The notes: generated from the letters alone by a model not told the origin. A stretch of DNA of 37,544 nucleotides from Mesobacillus maritimus (GCF_019749255.1 NZ_JACWFH010000018.1:15004-52547), one strand, 5' to 3'; counted from the stretch's first letter, positions 17,005 to 25,759 are shown. Numbers and translations are program-made.

Positions 17005-17033
17005 ATGAAGAGGTACCCCTGGAGGCACCTCCG
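17005..17033 (-). terminator. Possible weak terminator after the DinB-like gene
   Basis: On the minus strand GAGGTGCCT can pair with the complementary GGGTACCTC region with G-U pairs, followed by TCTTCATTTTT. It is weaker than others in the window and may be an attenuator. Confidence 0.4.
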
Positions 17034-17038
17034 TTTCG

Positions 17039-17527
17039 TTATCTCACTGCTAAGGACTGTTTGATTTCTTCTATTTGTTCCAGGTGACGTTTCTCATGAT
17101 TGGCAATAAACTCAAGTGTTTGTTTCACACTTAACTTTCCTAAAACCGGATGTGATAGAGGCTTTTCTGCAAGTATATCAGGATTTGTTTTCGCTAACAA
17201 AGCATTGACCTTTTCCCGTGAATGCTTCAACCTCGAAATTAACTCCTCTTTCGTTTTAAATTCCGAAGATGGCTCAATTGGGGACTTTGCCTTATGGGAA
17301 CGGTCCGCCACGGCGGAAAGGTTCTTCTCCCTCACTTCCTCACTTGGACCTTGTAGAGCGGCATCCATTAAGGAAAGAAAATAGGATTCAATTTGTTGCA
17401 AATGATGTAATACCTGAGCAATACTCCAACTCTCTGTATCAAGTGACCGATTTAATTCATCATCGGATAAACCATTAATACTTGCTAACACTTCATCTCT
17501 TGTTTCATTTAATAGCTTTAATACCAT
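17039..17527 (-). CDS. DinB-like (DinB/YfiT superfamily) putative metalloenzyme
   Basis: A 162-residue four-helix-bundle protein. Metal-ligand candidates are His in VLHHLQQIE (about residue 42) and the pair in NHEKRHLEQI near the C terminus, the His triad typical of this superfamily, whose members include thiol transferases using bacillithiol. The second ATG is preferred because GAGG lies nine bases upstream; the first ATG is only three bases from it. It lies between the fatty-acid cluster and the thioredoxin-like gene, all on the same strand. The exact reaction is unknown. Confidence 0.82.
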   Translation of the reverse strand: MVLKLLNETRDEVLASINGLSDDELNRSLDTESWSIAQVLHHLQQIESYFLSLMDAALQGPSEEVREKNLSAVADRSHKAKSPIEPSSEFKTKEELISRLKHSREKVNALLAKTNPDILAEKPLSHPVLGKLSVKQTLEFIANHEKRHLEQIEEIKQSLAVR

Positions 17528-17570
17528 TCCCATTCACCTCACGTTTTTTTTTAAACAAGCATAGCTACAT

Positions 17571-19196
17571 TTATGAATTTTTAATTAGATGATCTTTTAA
17601 CTGGTCACGAAGGGCACGTTTTAAAAACTTTCCGACTGATGTTTTTGGAATCTCATCCATAAAAATAACGTCATCCGGTAGCCACCATTTTGCAAACTGT
17701 GGTGCAATAAAGTCCAGTATTTCCTGCTTCTCCACTTTGTCCTTATAAGGTGCTTTTAACACGACACAAGCAAGTGGCCGTTCTTGCCATTGTGGATGAG
17801 GAACAGAGATCACACTAGCTTCAAACACCGCTTCATGGGCCATCAAGGCATTTTCAAGGTCAACGGATGAAATCCATTCTCCACCGCTTTTAATTAAATC
17901 CTTCGTCCGGTCAACCAGCTTGATAACCCCTTCTTCATCAACAGTTGCAACATCACCGGTGTAAAGCCAGCCATCACGGAAAGCATCTTTCGTACGCTCA
18001 TCACGGTAGTATTCATCCGCAATCCATGGACCACGGATCAATAATTCACCCATTTCTTGACCATTCCATTCTACTTCGCCATCTGCACTAATGACTTTCA
18101 TCTCTAGTCCTGGTACGAGTAGCCCTTGTTTCGAACGGATATCAAGTTTTTCCTCAATATCAAGATTTTCCTGATAGCTTTTTAGCCTAGAAACCGTGAC
18201 GAGTGGTGCTGTTTCTGTCATTCCATACGCATGAAGGAACGGAATCTTGTATTTCGTTTCAAATGTTTTAATCATTCCACGTGGTGCTGCTGACCCACCA
18301 CAAACAACCGCTCGTAAAGATGAAGTATCGTAGTTTCCATTTTCGAGCTCGTTCAGTACACCTAACCAAATCGTTGGAACTCCTGCTGTCAAGGTAACCT
18401 TTTCCTGCTCAATCAATTCCGTTAACAATTTAGGAGTGAACTGTGGTCCCGGCATAACCTGAGTAGACCCGAACCAAGCTGCAGCAAACGGGAGACCCCA
18501 AGCATTTACATGGAACATAGGGACAACAGCCAAACAAATATCACTTTCCGAAAGCCCAATCGTGTCTGCTAACCCCATTGTATAACTATGGAGGACAATC
18601 CCTCGGTGAGAGTAGATGACGCCCTTTGGGTTTCCAGTCGTTGCAGATGTGTAGCACATCCCAGCAGGAGCATTTTCATCAATATCTTTCACGAATTCAA
18701 AACTTGGGTCTCCGGCTTTTACTAATTCCTCGTAGGAATATACAGGTGAAAGAGTTGTTTCTGGTAATTCGTCTTTATCTGTCATGATGATATAGGCTTT
18801 TACCGATTTAAACTTTTCGTTCACCCTTTCAATTAAAGGCAATAAATCTTCATCGATTAGTAGAACTTTATCTTCGGCATTATTGATAATATAAGAGATA
18901 TGTTCAGGTGATAAGCGAATATTAATGGTATGCAATACGGCCCCCATCCCCGGTGCTGCAAAATAGGCCTCTAAATGGCGATGATGATTCCAAGCAAATG
19001 TACCAACTTTATCTCCTTGCTGTATTCCTAGCTTTTCTAGTGCGCTAGCAAGTCTGCGGGTTCGTTCTCCAATTTCCTTATAGGTAAAACGATGAATCCC
19101 TGAAAGTGTTCTTGAAACAACCATCTTTTTTGGAAAAAATTTCTCCGCTCTCTCCAAAAGTGATCCTACCGTTAATGGTACATTCATCATTGGCAT
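17571..19196 (-). CDS. Acyl-CoA synthetase (AMP-forming), FadD/AlkK-like
   Basis: Activates a carboxylic acid, probably medium- to long-chain, to its CoA thioester via an acyl-adenylate. The 541-residue protein has the P-loop-like YTSATTGNPKGV (about 182-193), YGMTETAP (adenine-binding region), and the hinge and C-terminal elements YTGDVATVDEEG, DRTKDLIKSGGEWIS and the catalytic Lys near the end in SVGKFLKRAL. The usual SGTTG reads SATTG here. It is the last synthetase of a co-directional cluster, 26 bases after the racemase-like gene. Chain-length preference cannot be read. Confidence 0.9.
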   Translation of the reverse strand: MPMMNVPLTVGSLLERAEKFFPKKMVVSRTLSGIHRFTYKEIGERTRRLASALEKLGIQQGDKVGTFAWNHHRHLEAYFAAPGMGAVLHTINIRLSPEHISYIINNAEDKVLLIDEDLLPLIERVNEKFKSVKAYIIMTDKDELPETTLSPVYSYEELVKAGDPSFEFVKDIDENAPAGMCYTSATTGNPKGVIYSHRGIVLHSYTMGLADTIGLSESDICLAVVPMFHVNAWGLPFAAAWFGSTQVMPGPQFTPKLLTELIEQEKVTLTAGVPTIWLGVLNELENGNYDTSSLRAVVCGGSAAPRGMIKTFETKYKIPFLHAYGMTETAPLVTVSRLKSYQENLDIEEKLDIRSKQGLLVPGLEMKVISADGEVEWNGQEMGELLIRGPWIADEYYRDERTKDAFRDGWLYTGDVATVDEEGVIKLVDRTKDLIKSGGEWISSVDLENALMAHEAVFEASVISVPHPQWQERPLACVVLKAPYKDKVEKQEILDFIAPQFAKWWLPDDVIFMDEIPKTSVGKFLKRALRDQLKDHLIKNS

Positions 19197-19222
19197 CCAT
19201 ACTCCTCTCGAATTAAAGACTA

Positions 19223-20311
19223 TTAATCTTTGATCACCACTTGGTTATGCTCACCTATTGCTGGGGGTACTGCTGTCGAATCTCCTTCTAAATCACTATG
19301 CATTTTTACCTGTCTTCCTCCTATCGGGGAATCATAAATAATTCCACGCTCACGGAAGTAAGGATATTCAGCTATTTCCCCTGCCTCTAAAACTGGGGCT
19401 AAACAGCAATCGACCCGTTGGCCAAACTCTATCCATTCTGCTAGAGTTTTACTTTTAAATAATTCCTGTAGTTCTTGATATACCGGGTTTTGTGGAATGG
19501 TTTTTGAAAAATGAGCCTCCACCCAATCTTCACGCCCAATAGCATGGCAAAAGTGTTGCCAAAACTTCGGCTCTAGCGCTCCCATGCTTACGTACCTTCC
19601 ATCATTCGTTTCGTATAAGCCGTAGGAAACAATTGTGCCATTTAAAACAGCCACCCCTTGGGAATAACCTGTTCTCTGCTCAATCAAAACATGATTGGTC
19701 ATAAATGACGCCATCGTATCTGTTAGTGAAAGGCAATGATAGCTCCCTTTCCCCGTTTTTGACCGTGAAACGAGCCCAGCAAGGATTCGTTCAGAGGCAG
19801 CCATCCCTCCTATAAAATCGGCAAACGTATTAGTTGGGTGAATCGGTCGACCTTTTCGGTCCTTCAGTTGAGCAAGGACGCCACTTAACGCCATATAATT
19901 CAAATCATGGCTCCCCAACTCTGCCATTGGCTCATCCATTCCATACCCTGTTATCGAAACATAGACGACCCTTGGGTTAATCTTTTTTACCTCTTCATAA
20001 CCTAACCCAAATTTCTCCATTACTTTAGGTCGAAAACTTTCAATCACGGCATCAGCATTCACAATGAGCTGTTTAGCAGCTTTTCTGCCTTGTTCCGTTT
20101 TTAAATCAAGTGAAATGCTTTTCTTCCCACGATTTTGAGCTAGAAAAACTGGCCCGATTTCTTCATTTGAAGAAACTCCTGTACTTCTAGCAGGATCTCC
20201 TGTTGGGGGCTCAATTTTTATAATTTCCGCCCCCATTTCAGCCAATCTCAAGGTTGCATAAGGTCCAGGAAGATAGTTTGTAAAGTCTATGACTCTAATT
20301 CCTTCTAACAT
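19223..20311 (-). CDS. Alpha-methylacyl-CoA racemase-like class III CoA-transferase family protein
   Basis: A 362-residue CaiB/BaiF-fold protein starting MLEGIRVIDF; GAGAGGG lies six bases before this ATG, and the five-residue longer TTG reading is rejected. Residues match the racemase branch rather than CoA-transferases: His135 in GSHDLNYMALSG, Asp165 in TFADFIGG and Glu247 in GALEPKFW. They correspond in context and spacing to the catalytic His126, Asp156 and Glu241 of Mycobacterium tuberculosis MCR (from memory). The enzyme would invert the 2-methyl centre of branched acyl-CoAs so that beta-oxidation can proceed. It lies between two acyl-CoA synthetases. Confidence 0.87.
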   Translation of the reverse strand: MLEGIRVIDFTNYLPGPYATLRLAEMGAEIIKIEPPTGDPARSTGVSSNEEIGPVFLAQNRGKKSISLDLKTEQGRKAAKQLIVNADAVIESFRPKVMEKFGLGYEEVKKINPRVVYVSITGYGMDEPMAELGSHDLNYMALSGVLAQLKDRKGRPIHPTNTFADFIGGMAASERILAGLVSRSKTGKGSYHCLSLTDTMASFMTNHVLIEQRTGYSQGVAVLNGTIVSYGLYETNDGRYVSMGALEPKFWQHFCHAIGREDWVEAHFSKTIPQNPVYQELQELFKSKTLAEWIEFGQRVDCCLAPVLEAGEIAEYPYFRERGIIYDSPIGGRQVKMHSDLEGDSTAVPPAIGEHNQVVIKD

Positions 20312-20401
20312 GCTTTTCCCTCTCAATCATATGCCGGTTAACTATAAAGCTTTCTTTTTTTATATAAATCTACCGCTTATCAAACCTCATTTATGTGGTT
20401 C

Positions 20402-21973
20402 TTAACTAGGTTGATTTTCAGAATATAATTCTTCTATTTGTTTCCGTAGCATGAACTTCTGTATTTTCCCACTCGCATTCCTTGGTAATTCGTCTACGAA
20501 AATGTATTTACGAGGCCGTTTATAGTTCGCTAACTTTTCACTATTTTTACACAATTCCTCAAGTGCGTCCTCTGTCAGAGTTGGGTCTTTCCTTACGACG
20601 AATGCCGTAACGAGTTCACCCCAACGTTCATCTGGTTGACCAATAATTGCAACATCTAGGACACCGTTATGTTCGTAGAGGATGTCCTCGACTTCACGAG
20701 GGTAAATATTCTCTCCTCCTGAGATAATCATATCGTCGACACGGTCTTTTACCCATAAATAGCCTTCGTCATCTAGATAGCCAATATCCCCTGAATGGTA
20801 CCACCCTTTGTATAATGCATGTTCAGTTGCTTCCGGACGATTATAATAGCCGGTCATCATGCAAGGTCCTTGAACAATGATTTCACCATTTTCACCAGGT
20901 GGCATTCGATCATCAGGATCTGAAGGACCATCTTCACATGGTCTGACTACGCGAACCTCATGGTTTAAACAAGCCTGACCTGCCGAACCTGCTTTTGTTA
21001 ATTGGTCATCCTCTGATAAGAAGGAAATAGCAGGTCCCATTTCGGTCATCCCATAAGCTTGAACGAGTGCGACGCCGAGCTGTTCTTGACAAGCTCGGAC
21101 AAGGGCTGGCGCCATTGGGGCAGCTCCATATAACCCTAATGTAAGGCTATCAATCTTGTATTTACTCAAATCTTCCTGCAGAAGCATATTCCACATTGTA
21201 GGAGCGGCGAATAGCTTTGTGATTTTTTCTGATTCAACTAACTCTAGTACTTTCTGTGCTTGAAATTGATGTAGGATAACATTTTTCGCCCCTACGTGAA
21301 CACGTGGGAGGTATGCGCAGTGGAGCTCAGCGCAATGAAACATTGGGGCGGTGACAAGTCCAATATCATGAGGATGTAACTTGGTGGCATTAATGACAAT
21401 TAAGCTTTGTTCGGCCATATCACGATGGAGATGCATGACGCCCTTTGGTCGCCCAGTTGTTCCGCTCGTGTACATGATGGCATATAGGTCATTTTCAGAA
21501 ACCTCAGCATTTACTGCAGTGCTCTCGGAAGTTTTGACCTTATGATGATAACTAGCTGCATAAGCTGGAGGGTCCTCATCAATAAACCAAAAGGCACTCT
21601 TTGGGAACCGTTTCTCAATCGCTGCAATCGTAGACTCAAGGGCTTTTTCAAAAATAACTACCTTCGGTTTCGCGTCTTCCAGAATATAAGCAACCTCCTC
21701 CGCCATTAAGCGGAAATTAATCGGGTTGAACACCGCACCAATTTTTGCACAAGCGAAAAAGGTGGTTGCAAGTTCTTCTGTATTAAATAAGTAGGTTGAA
21801 ACAAGATCGCCTTTTTTGACTCCTTCATGTAAAAGTGCGTTTGCTAGTCGATTTACTTCAACGTTCCACTCACTGTAAGTCATCCGCAGATTTTTTCGCA
21901 CATCATAGACTGCTTCTTTTTGCGGATACTTTTGAACAGTTAAATCAAAGATTTTGCCAATAGTTGTGGTCAT
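20402..21973 (-). CDS. Acyl-CoA synthetase (AMP-forming), second copy
   Basis: A 523-residue acid-CoA ligase starting MTTTIGKIFD; the ATG two codons earlier overlaps the ribosome site AAAGGGGG and is rejected. It shows YTSGTTGRPKGVMHLH (about 170), YGMTEMGP, GWYHSGDIGYLDDEG, DRVDDMIISGGENIYP and the C-terminal catalytic Lys in NASGKIQKFML, all standard for the family. It differs clearly from the other synthetase in the cluster, so the two probably have different substrates. It begins 46 bases after the thiolase stop and is co-transcribed with it. Confidence 0.9.
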   Translation of the reverse strand: MTTTIGKIFDLTVQKYPQKEAVYDVRKNLRMTYSEWNVEVNRLANALLHEGVKKGDLVSTYLFNTEELATTFFACAKIGAVFNPINFRLMAEEVAYILEDAKPKVVIFEKALESTIAAIEKRFPKSAFWFIDEDPPAYAASYHHKVKTSESTAVNAEVSENDLYAIMYTSGTTGRPKGVMHLHRDMAEQSLIVINATKLHPHDIGLVTAPMFHCAELHCAYLPRVHVGAKNVILHQFQAQKVLELVESEKITKLFAAPTMWNMLLQEDLSKYKIDSLTLGLYGAAPMAPALVRACQEQLGVALVQAYGMTEMGPAISFLSEDDQLTKAGSAGQACLNHEVRVVRPCEDGPSDPDDRMPPGENGEIIVQGPCMMTGYYNRPEATEHALYKGWYHSGDIGYLDDEGYLWVKDRVDDMIISGGENIYPREVEDILYEHNGVLDVAIIGQPDERWGELVTAFVVRKDPTLTEDALEELCKNSEKLANYKRPRKYIFVDELPRNASGKIQKFMLRKQIEELYSENQPS

Positions 21974-22019
21974 TTGCATCCCCCTTTATATAAAAATCAC
22001 TTTAACTAGAATCAGTAGG

Positions 22020-23177
22020 TTATCCCCGAATTCGTTCAATGATGGTTGCATTTGCCATTCCATGCCCTTCACACATGGTCTGTAATCCGTAGCGACCTCC
22101 AGCTCTTTCAAGTTCATGCATCATCGTGATCATTAATCTGGCTCCACTTGCTCCAAGAGGATGACCTAAAGCGATGGCTCCACCGTTCGGGTTTAGCTTT
22201 TCCGGATCTGCGCCAATTTCTTTCAGCCATGCCATAGGTACAGAAGCAAAGGCTTCATTCACTTCAAACACATCAATATCATCAACTGTAAGACCGGCTT
22301 TTTGGAGAACCTTTTGCGTCGCCGGAATTGGACCTGTAAGCATCATCGTTGGATCTGATCCAACTACAACTCGAGTATGAACCCGGAAACGAGGTTTCAA
22401 TCCTAACTCTTCTGCCTTTTCCTTCGACATAAGAAGGAGTGCAGCCGCTCCATCACTTATTTGGCTCGAATTTCCGGCGTGGATGACACCATCCTCTTTA
22501 AACACAGTTTTTAATCCTGCCAACACCTCTATACTAGTTCCTTCACGAGGTCCTGAGTCCTCCCTAATGTAAACGGTCTCTCCATTCTCAAGCGTCACTT
22601 CTAATGGCATGATTTCTCGGTCAAAGTATCCTTCTGCTTGTGCTTTTAAAGCACGTCGATGACTTTCTGTCGAAAATTCATCCAACTCTTTTCTAGTAAA
22701 ACCGTAGGCTTCAGCAATTCGCTCTGCCGATAATCCCTGATGGATCATTTCATATTTTTCACGTAGCAGTGGACTAAAAGGCTTGGCGTCACCATAGTTT
22801 GAACCCATTGGTACTCTCGACATGCTTTCAACTCCGCCTGCAATGACAACATCCATATCCCCAGCCAAAATGGCTTGTGCTGCAAAATGGACTGCCTGTT
22901 GACTTGAACCGCACTGGCGGTCAATCGTCGTACCAGGCACTTCGATTGGGAAGCCTGCAGTTAGTGCTGCAACTCTAGCAATATCTCCTGCCTGTTCACC
23001 TACTTGTGATACACAACCTAAAATGACATCCTCCACAATTCCAGGCTCAATACCAGCTCGCTTAACAAGCTCCTGAAGCACCTCAGCAGCAAGTACATCA
23101 GGACGAATATCCTTTAAAACCCCATTCCGTCTTCCAACAGGTGTTCGTACTGCTTCTACAATCACAACATCTCTCAT
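22020..23177 (-). CDS. Acetyl-CoA C-acyltransferase (thiolase)
   Basis: Cleaves 3-ketoacyl-CoA to a shortened acyl-CoA plus acetyl-CoA (or propionyl-CoA for methyl-branched substrates). The 385-residue protein carries the nucleophile Cys89 in RQCGSSQQ, NEAFAS, His339 in ALGHPLGASG and the second cysteine Cys369 in MCEGHGMANA. Its length fits degradative thiolases. GGAGG is seven bases before the ATG. It lies 37 bases after the acyl-CoA dehydrogenase, in the same operon. Confidence 0.92.
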   Translation of the reverse strand: MRDVVIVEAVRTPVGRRNGVLKDIRPDVLAAEVLQELVKRAGIEPGIVEDVILGCVSQVGEQAGDIARVAALTAGFPIEVPGTTIDRQCGSSQQAVHFAAQAILAGDMDVVIAGGVESMSRVPMGSNYGDAKPFSPLLREKYEMIHQGLSAERIAEAYGFTRKELDEFSTESHRRALKAQAEGYFDREIMPLEVTLENGETVYIREDSGPREGTSIEVLAGLKTVFKEDGVIHAGNSSQISDGAAALLLMSKEKAEELGLKPRFRVHTRVVVGSDPTMMLTGPIPATQKVLQKAGLTVDDIDVFEVNEAFASVPMAWLKEIGADPEKLNPNGGAIALGHPLGASGARLMITMMHELERAGGRYGLQTMCEGHGMANATIIERIRG

Positions 23178-23214
23178 CTTTCATCCTCCTTTTTTAAAAA
23201 CAGTAGATTACTTT

Positions 23215-24360
23215 CTATAACCCTAGTTTTTTAGCAATAATCGTTTTCATAATTTCATTTGTCCCTGCATAAATACTTGCGACTTGGATATCTCGGAATC
23301 TTCTCGCAATCTCGTATTCTTCCATATATCCGTATCCACCGTGAAGTTGCATACATTCGGTCGCAATCTTTTTTGCGATATCCGTTAACTTCCATTTCGC
23401 CATTGATACTTTTGTGACGACATTTTTGCCTTCGATATGCTCAGCGATTAACTGATCTAAGAAAGCTCTCCCCATTTCGATATCCGTTGCCATTTCGGCA
23501 AATTTAAATTGCGTATTTTGGAATTTACCTATTGGCTTTCCAAATGCCTCTCTTTCTTTTACATATTCTAGTGTTTGGGTATACATGACTTCAGCCGCAA
23601 CCTGTGCCGCAATCGCAACAACCAATCTTTCTTGTTGAAGTTTATCCATAAGGTAAAGGAACCCTTTTCCCTCTTCCCCTATCAGATTTTCCTTTGGCAC
23701 ACGACAATCTTCGAAAATTAACTCGGCGGTATCTTGACAGTGGAGACCTACCTTGTTTAATTTTCTCCCTCTTGTAAACCCTGGTGTATCTCGCTCAACA
23801 ACGAGGAGACTGACTCCCTTATGCTTCGGCTCCGCCTTTGGGTCCGTTTTACAAGCAACAACAATTAAATCTGATTGAATCCCGTTTGTGATAAACGTCT
23901 TTTGCCCATTCAGGATATAATGGTCTCCATCTAGAATAGCTGTCGTTTTAATATTGGCTAAGTCCGAGCCGGTTCCAGGCTCTGTCATGGCAATTGCTGT
24001 GATGAGTTCACCTGTTGTACAACGTGGCAACCAGCGTTGCTTTTGCTCTTTTGTCCCGAAAGAATTGATGTATGGCACGACAATATCATTATGTAGCCCA
24101 AGACCAACAAGTCCAGAACCGACTCGTTCAAGTTCTTCATTAATGACAACCGCATAGCCCCAATCAACATTGCTACCGCCATATTCTTCATCGAGATCTG
24201 GACATAAAAATCCTTGTTCACCCATTTTGGTCCAAAACGACCTTGGAATCATTCTTTCCTCTTCCCATTTTTCATAGTATGGGTAAGCTTCTTTTTCTAA
24301 AAACTTTCGAAACGATTTACGGAAAATCTCATGTTCCTCGTTTAAATATGGATGTTTCAT
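23215..24360 (-). CDS. Acyl-CoA dehydrogenase, long-chain (LCAD) type
   Basis: FAD enzyme that makes the 2-enoyl-CoA in beta-oxidation. The 381-residue protein has MTEPGTGSD (126-134), ITNGIQSD, RRFRDIQVASIYAGTNEIM and the C-terminal KKLGL. The Glu of the usual YEGT motif is Ala (YAGT), but LQQERLVVA places Glu244 on the helix where long-chain and isovaleryl-type enzymes carry their catalytic base. So it is active but of that subclass. It is first of the operon with thiolase, synthetase and racemase-like genes, and has a -10/cre region upstream. Confidence 0.92.
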   Translation of the reverse strand: MKHPYLNEEHEIFRKSFRKFLEKEAYPYYEKWEEERMIPRSFWTKMGEQGFLCPDLDEEYGGSNVDWGYAVVINEELERVGSGLVGLGLHNDIVVPYINSFGTKEQKQRWLPRCTTGELITAIAMTEPGTGSDLANIKTTAILDGDHYILNGQKTFITNGIQSDLIVVACKTDPKAEPKHKGVSLLVVERDTPGFTRGRKLNKVGLHCQDTAELIFEDCRVPKENLIGEEGKGFLYLMDKLQQERLVVAIAAQVAAEVMYTQTLEYVKEREAFGKPIGKFQNTQFKFAEMATDIEMGRAFLDQLIAEHIEGKNVVTKVSMAKWKLTDIAKKIATECMQLHGGYGYMEEYEIARRFRDIQVASIYAGTNEIMKTIIAKKLGL

Positions 24361-24378
24361 TTCTTTGCCCCCTCAACA

Positions 24379-24397
24379 TGCAATCGCTTTCATTATA
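24379..24397 (-). promoter_or_regulatory. -10 element with overlapping cre-like (CcpA) site, fatty-acid operon
   Basis: On the minus strand TATAAT (24397-24392) runs directly into TGAAAGCGATTGCA (24392-24379). This matches the cre consensus TGWAANCGNTNWCA at all but one specified position. The site begins at the last base of the -10 and would block transcription. The -35 region is poor. CcpA control is inferred from the match and the catabolic function of the operon. Confidence 0.6.
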
Positions 24398-24584
24398 AGT
24401 GTAACTGAGCACACACAGTATTTTAAACTATAAACCTATTATATTGATGGCGAACCTAAGTAAGATCAAACAGTTTAGGTCCATTGCCTTTATTTTAACT
24501 GAAGATTAAAAATATTTTTAGTGGTTTATGAAATATTTTTACTTCTTTTACAAGTTGGACACGTTCAGGCATTTAGAAAGGTTC

Positions 24585-24709
24585 ACTTCATATGGCCGAT
24601 GAAGCCGGAATCCAGCAAGAATTCTGAAAGAAAACTGCTTCATATGGCCGATGAAAACCGTATCCAGCTAGAATTCTGAAAGAAAACCGCTTCATAATGC
24701 TGATGGGCC
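24585..24709. repeat. 52-bp tandem repeat, about 2.4 copies, locus 2
   Basis: CTTCATATGGCCGATGAA begins at 24586, 24638 and (diverged) 24690, exactly 52 bases apart. Each unit has (G/A)CTTCAT, an 18-base interval and ATCCAGC, the same skeleton and period as the repeat at 1-125, while the bases between have diverged. It lies in the 426-base gap between the SDR and acyl-CoA dehydrogenase genes. The rest of that gap (24400-24584) shows nothing I can name. Confidence 0.75.
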
Positions 24710-24726
24710 AATAATCAAAGAAAGTT

Positions 24727-24771
24727 CTATTCTATTTTACCAGTCGCGATCTTCAACAACCATTCAGGCAT
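24727..24771 (-). pseudogene. 14-codon ORF with a strong ribosome site, possible gene remnant
   Basis: Immediately after the SDR stop codon, GGGGGAG is followed nine bases later by an ATG. The reading MPEWLLKIATGKIE then ends in TAG. The spacing is ideal and mirrors the other operon junctions, but the peptide is too short to be a normal enzyme and the next 20 bases run into the 52-bp repeat. The simplest reading is the start of a gene whose remainder has been lost. A functional micropeptide cannot be excluded. I cannot identify the parent gene. Confidence 0.35.
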
Positions 24772-24786
24772 TTTTAGCTGCTCCCC

Positions 24787-25554
24787 CTATTTCGGCTGCA
24801 TACGGATGGCTCCATCTAAACGGATGGTTTCGCCGTTTAGCATTGGATTCTCGATGATGCTTGAAACAAGGTGTGCGTATTCCTCGGGCAGACCAAGGCG
24901 TGATGGGAAGGGAATCATTTTACCTAAAGCGTTTCTTGCGTCTTCTGGGAGAGTATCAAACATTGGTGTATGGAATAGTCCTGGAGCAATGGTCATGACA
25001 CGAATCCCATGGGTAGCAAGCTCTCGGGCAATCGGCAATGTCATCCCGACAATTCCTCCTTTTGAGGCACTATAAGCAGCTTGACCGATTTGGCCCTCAA
25101 AAGCAGCAACAGAGGCAGTATTGATTATTACTCCCTTTTCCCCACTCTCATTTGCTTCATTCTTCGCGATTACCTCTGAAGCAAGACGAATCACATTGAA
25201 AGTGCCGATAAGATTAATCGAGATTACTTTAGAGAATACTCCAAGGTCATGGACCCCTTTTTTCCCTAAAACCTTACTAGCTACGCCAATTCCTGCACAA
25301 TTTACAACAGTGTTAATCCTACCAAAAGCATTTGTTGCTGTTTCAATTGCCAAGCTCACCTCGGTCTCACTCGTTACATCTGTTTTAATAAAAAGAACGT
25401 TCCCACCAAGTTCTTCTGAAAGTGCTTTTCCTCGTTCCTCCGATAAGTCCAAGATAGCGGCATGCCCACCATTTTGAATGATTCTCTTCACAGTTGCCTC
25501 TCCTAGTCCTGAAGCTCCACCAGTCACAATGGCCTTTACTGCTTCCAATTCCAT
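24787..25554 (-). CDS. 3-hydroxyacyl-CoA dehydrogenase, SDR type (HSD10-like)
   Basis: Oxidises 3-hydroxyacyl-CoA, in HSD10 relatives also 2-methyl-3-hydroxybutyryl-CoA. The 255-residue protein starts [10 protein letters not shown] with GGGGG seven bases upstream; the in-frame extension to 25641 has no such site. It has TGGASGLG (NAD motif), [26 protein letters not shown] with Ser/Tyr/Lys catalytic residues, and [23 protein letters not shown] and [10 protein letters not shown], closely matching human HSD10 as I recall it. It is upstream of the acyl-CoA dehydrogenase operon and could be co-regulated. Confidence 0.9.
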   Translation of the reverse strand: MELEAVKAIVTGGASGLGEATVKRIIQNGGHAAILDLSEERGKALSEELGGNVLFIKTDVTSETEVSLAIETATNAFGRINTVVNCAGIGVASKVLGKKGVHDLGVFSKVISINLIGTFNVIRLASEVIAKNEANESGEKGVIINTASVAAFEGQIGQAAYSASKGGIVGMTLPIARELATHGIRVMTIAPGLFHTPMFDTLPEDARNALGKMIPFPSRLGLPEEYAHLVSSIIENPMLNGETIRLDGAIRMQPK

Positions 25555-25684
25555 GTCGTTACCCCCTTCAACAATTTGTCCTTCTATCTCCATCCTATCG
25601 GATACCATTATGCCTGGCAATATTAATGATAGAAAATTCAAATAACTTTTCCAACAAGCAACTCTAGTTTTTTTTTTGCAAATA

Positions 25685-25712
25685 AAAGAGAAGCATGTTT
25701 CTGCTTCTCTTT
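25685..25712 (-). terminator. Intrinsic terminator of the nitrite reductase operon
   Basis: AAAGAGAAGCA pairs with TGCTTCTCTTT over a six-base loop. On the minus strand it is followed by TTATTTG and a long A run. It is about 55 bases beyond the fused methyltransferase gene. Confidence 0.8.
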
Positions 25713-25719
25713 ACTTCTT

Positions 25720-25759
25720 TACTATTATTCATAGACTTATATTCCTATGAATAATAGTA
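25720..25759. repeat. 15-bp perfect AT-rich inverted repeat
   Basis: TACTATTATTCATAG (25720-25734) and its exact inverse (25745-25759) enclose ten bases, between the gene end and the terminator just described. It lacks a T tract on the minus strand, so it may protect the mRNA 3' end or act on the plus strand; neither is shown. Confidence 0.6.

Noticed and set aside
19223-20311. Formyl-CoA or carnitine CoA-transferase
   Set aside because: The His, Asp and Glu trio and the HDLNY context follow alpha-methylacyl-CoA racemases rather than the transferases of this fold.
23215-24360. Inactive acyl-CoA dehydrogenase because of YAGT
   Set aside because: The catalytic Glu is present at the alternative helix position (Glu244), as in long-chain enzymes.
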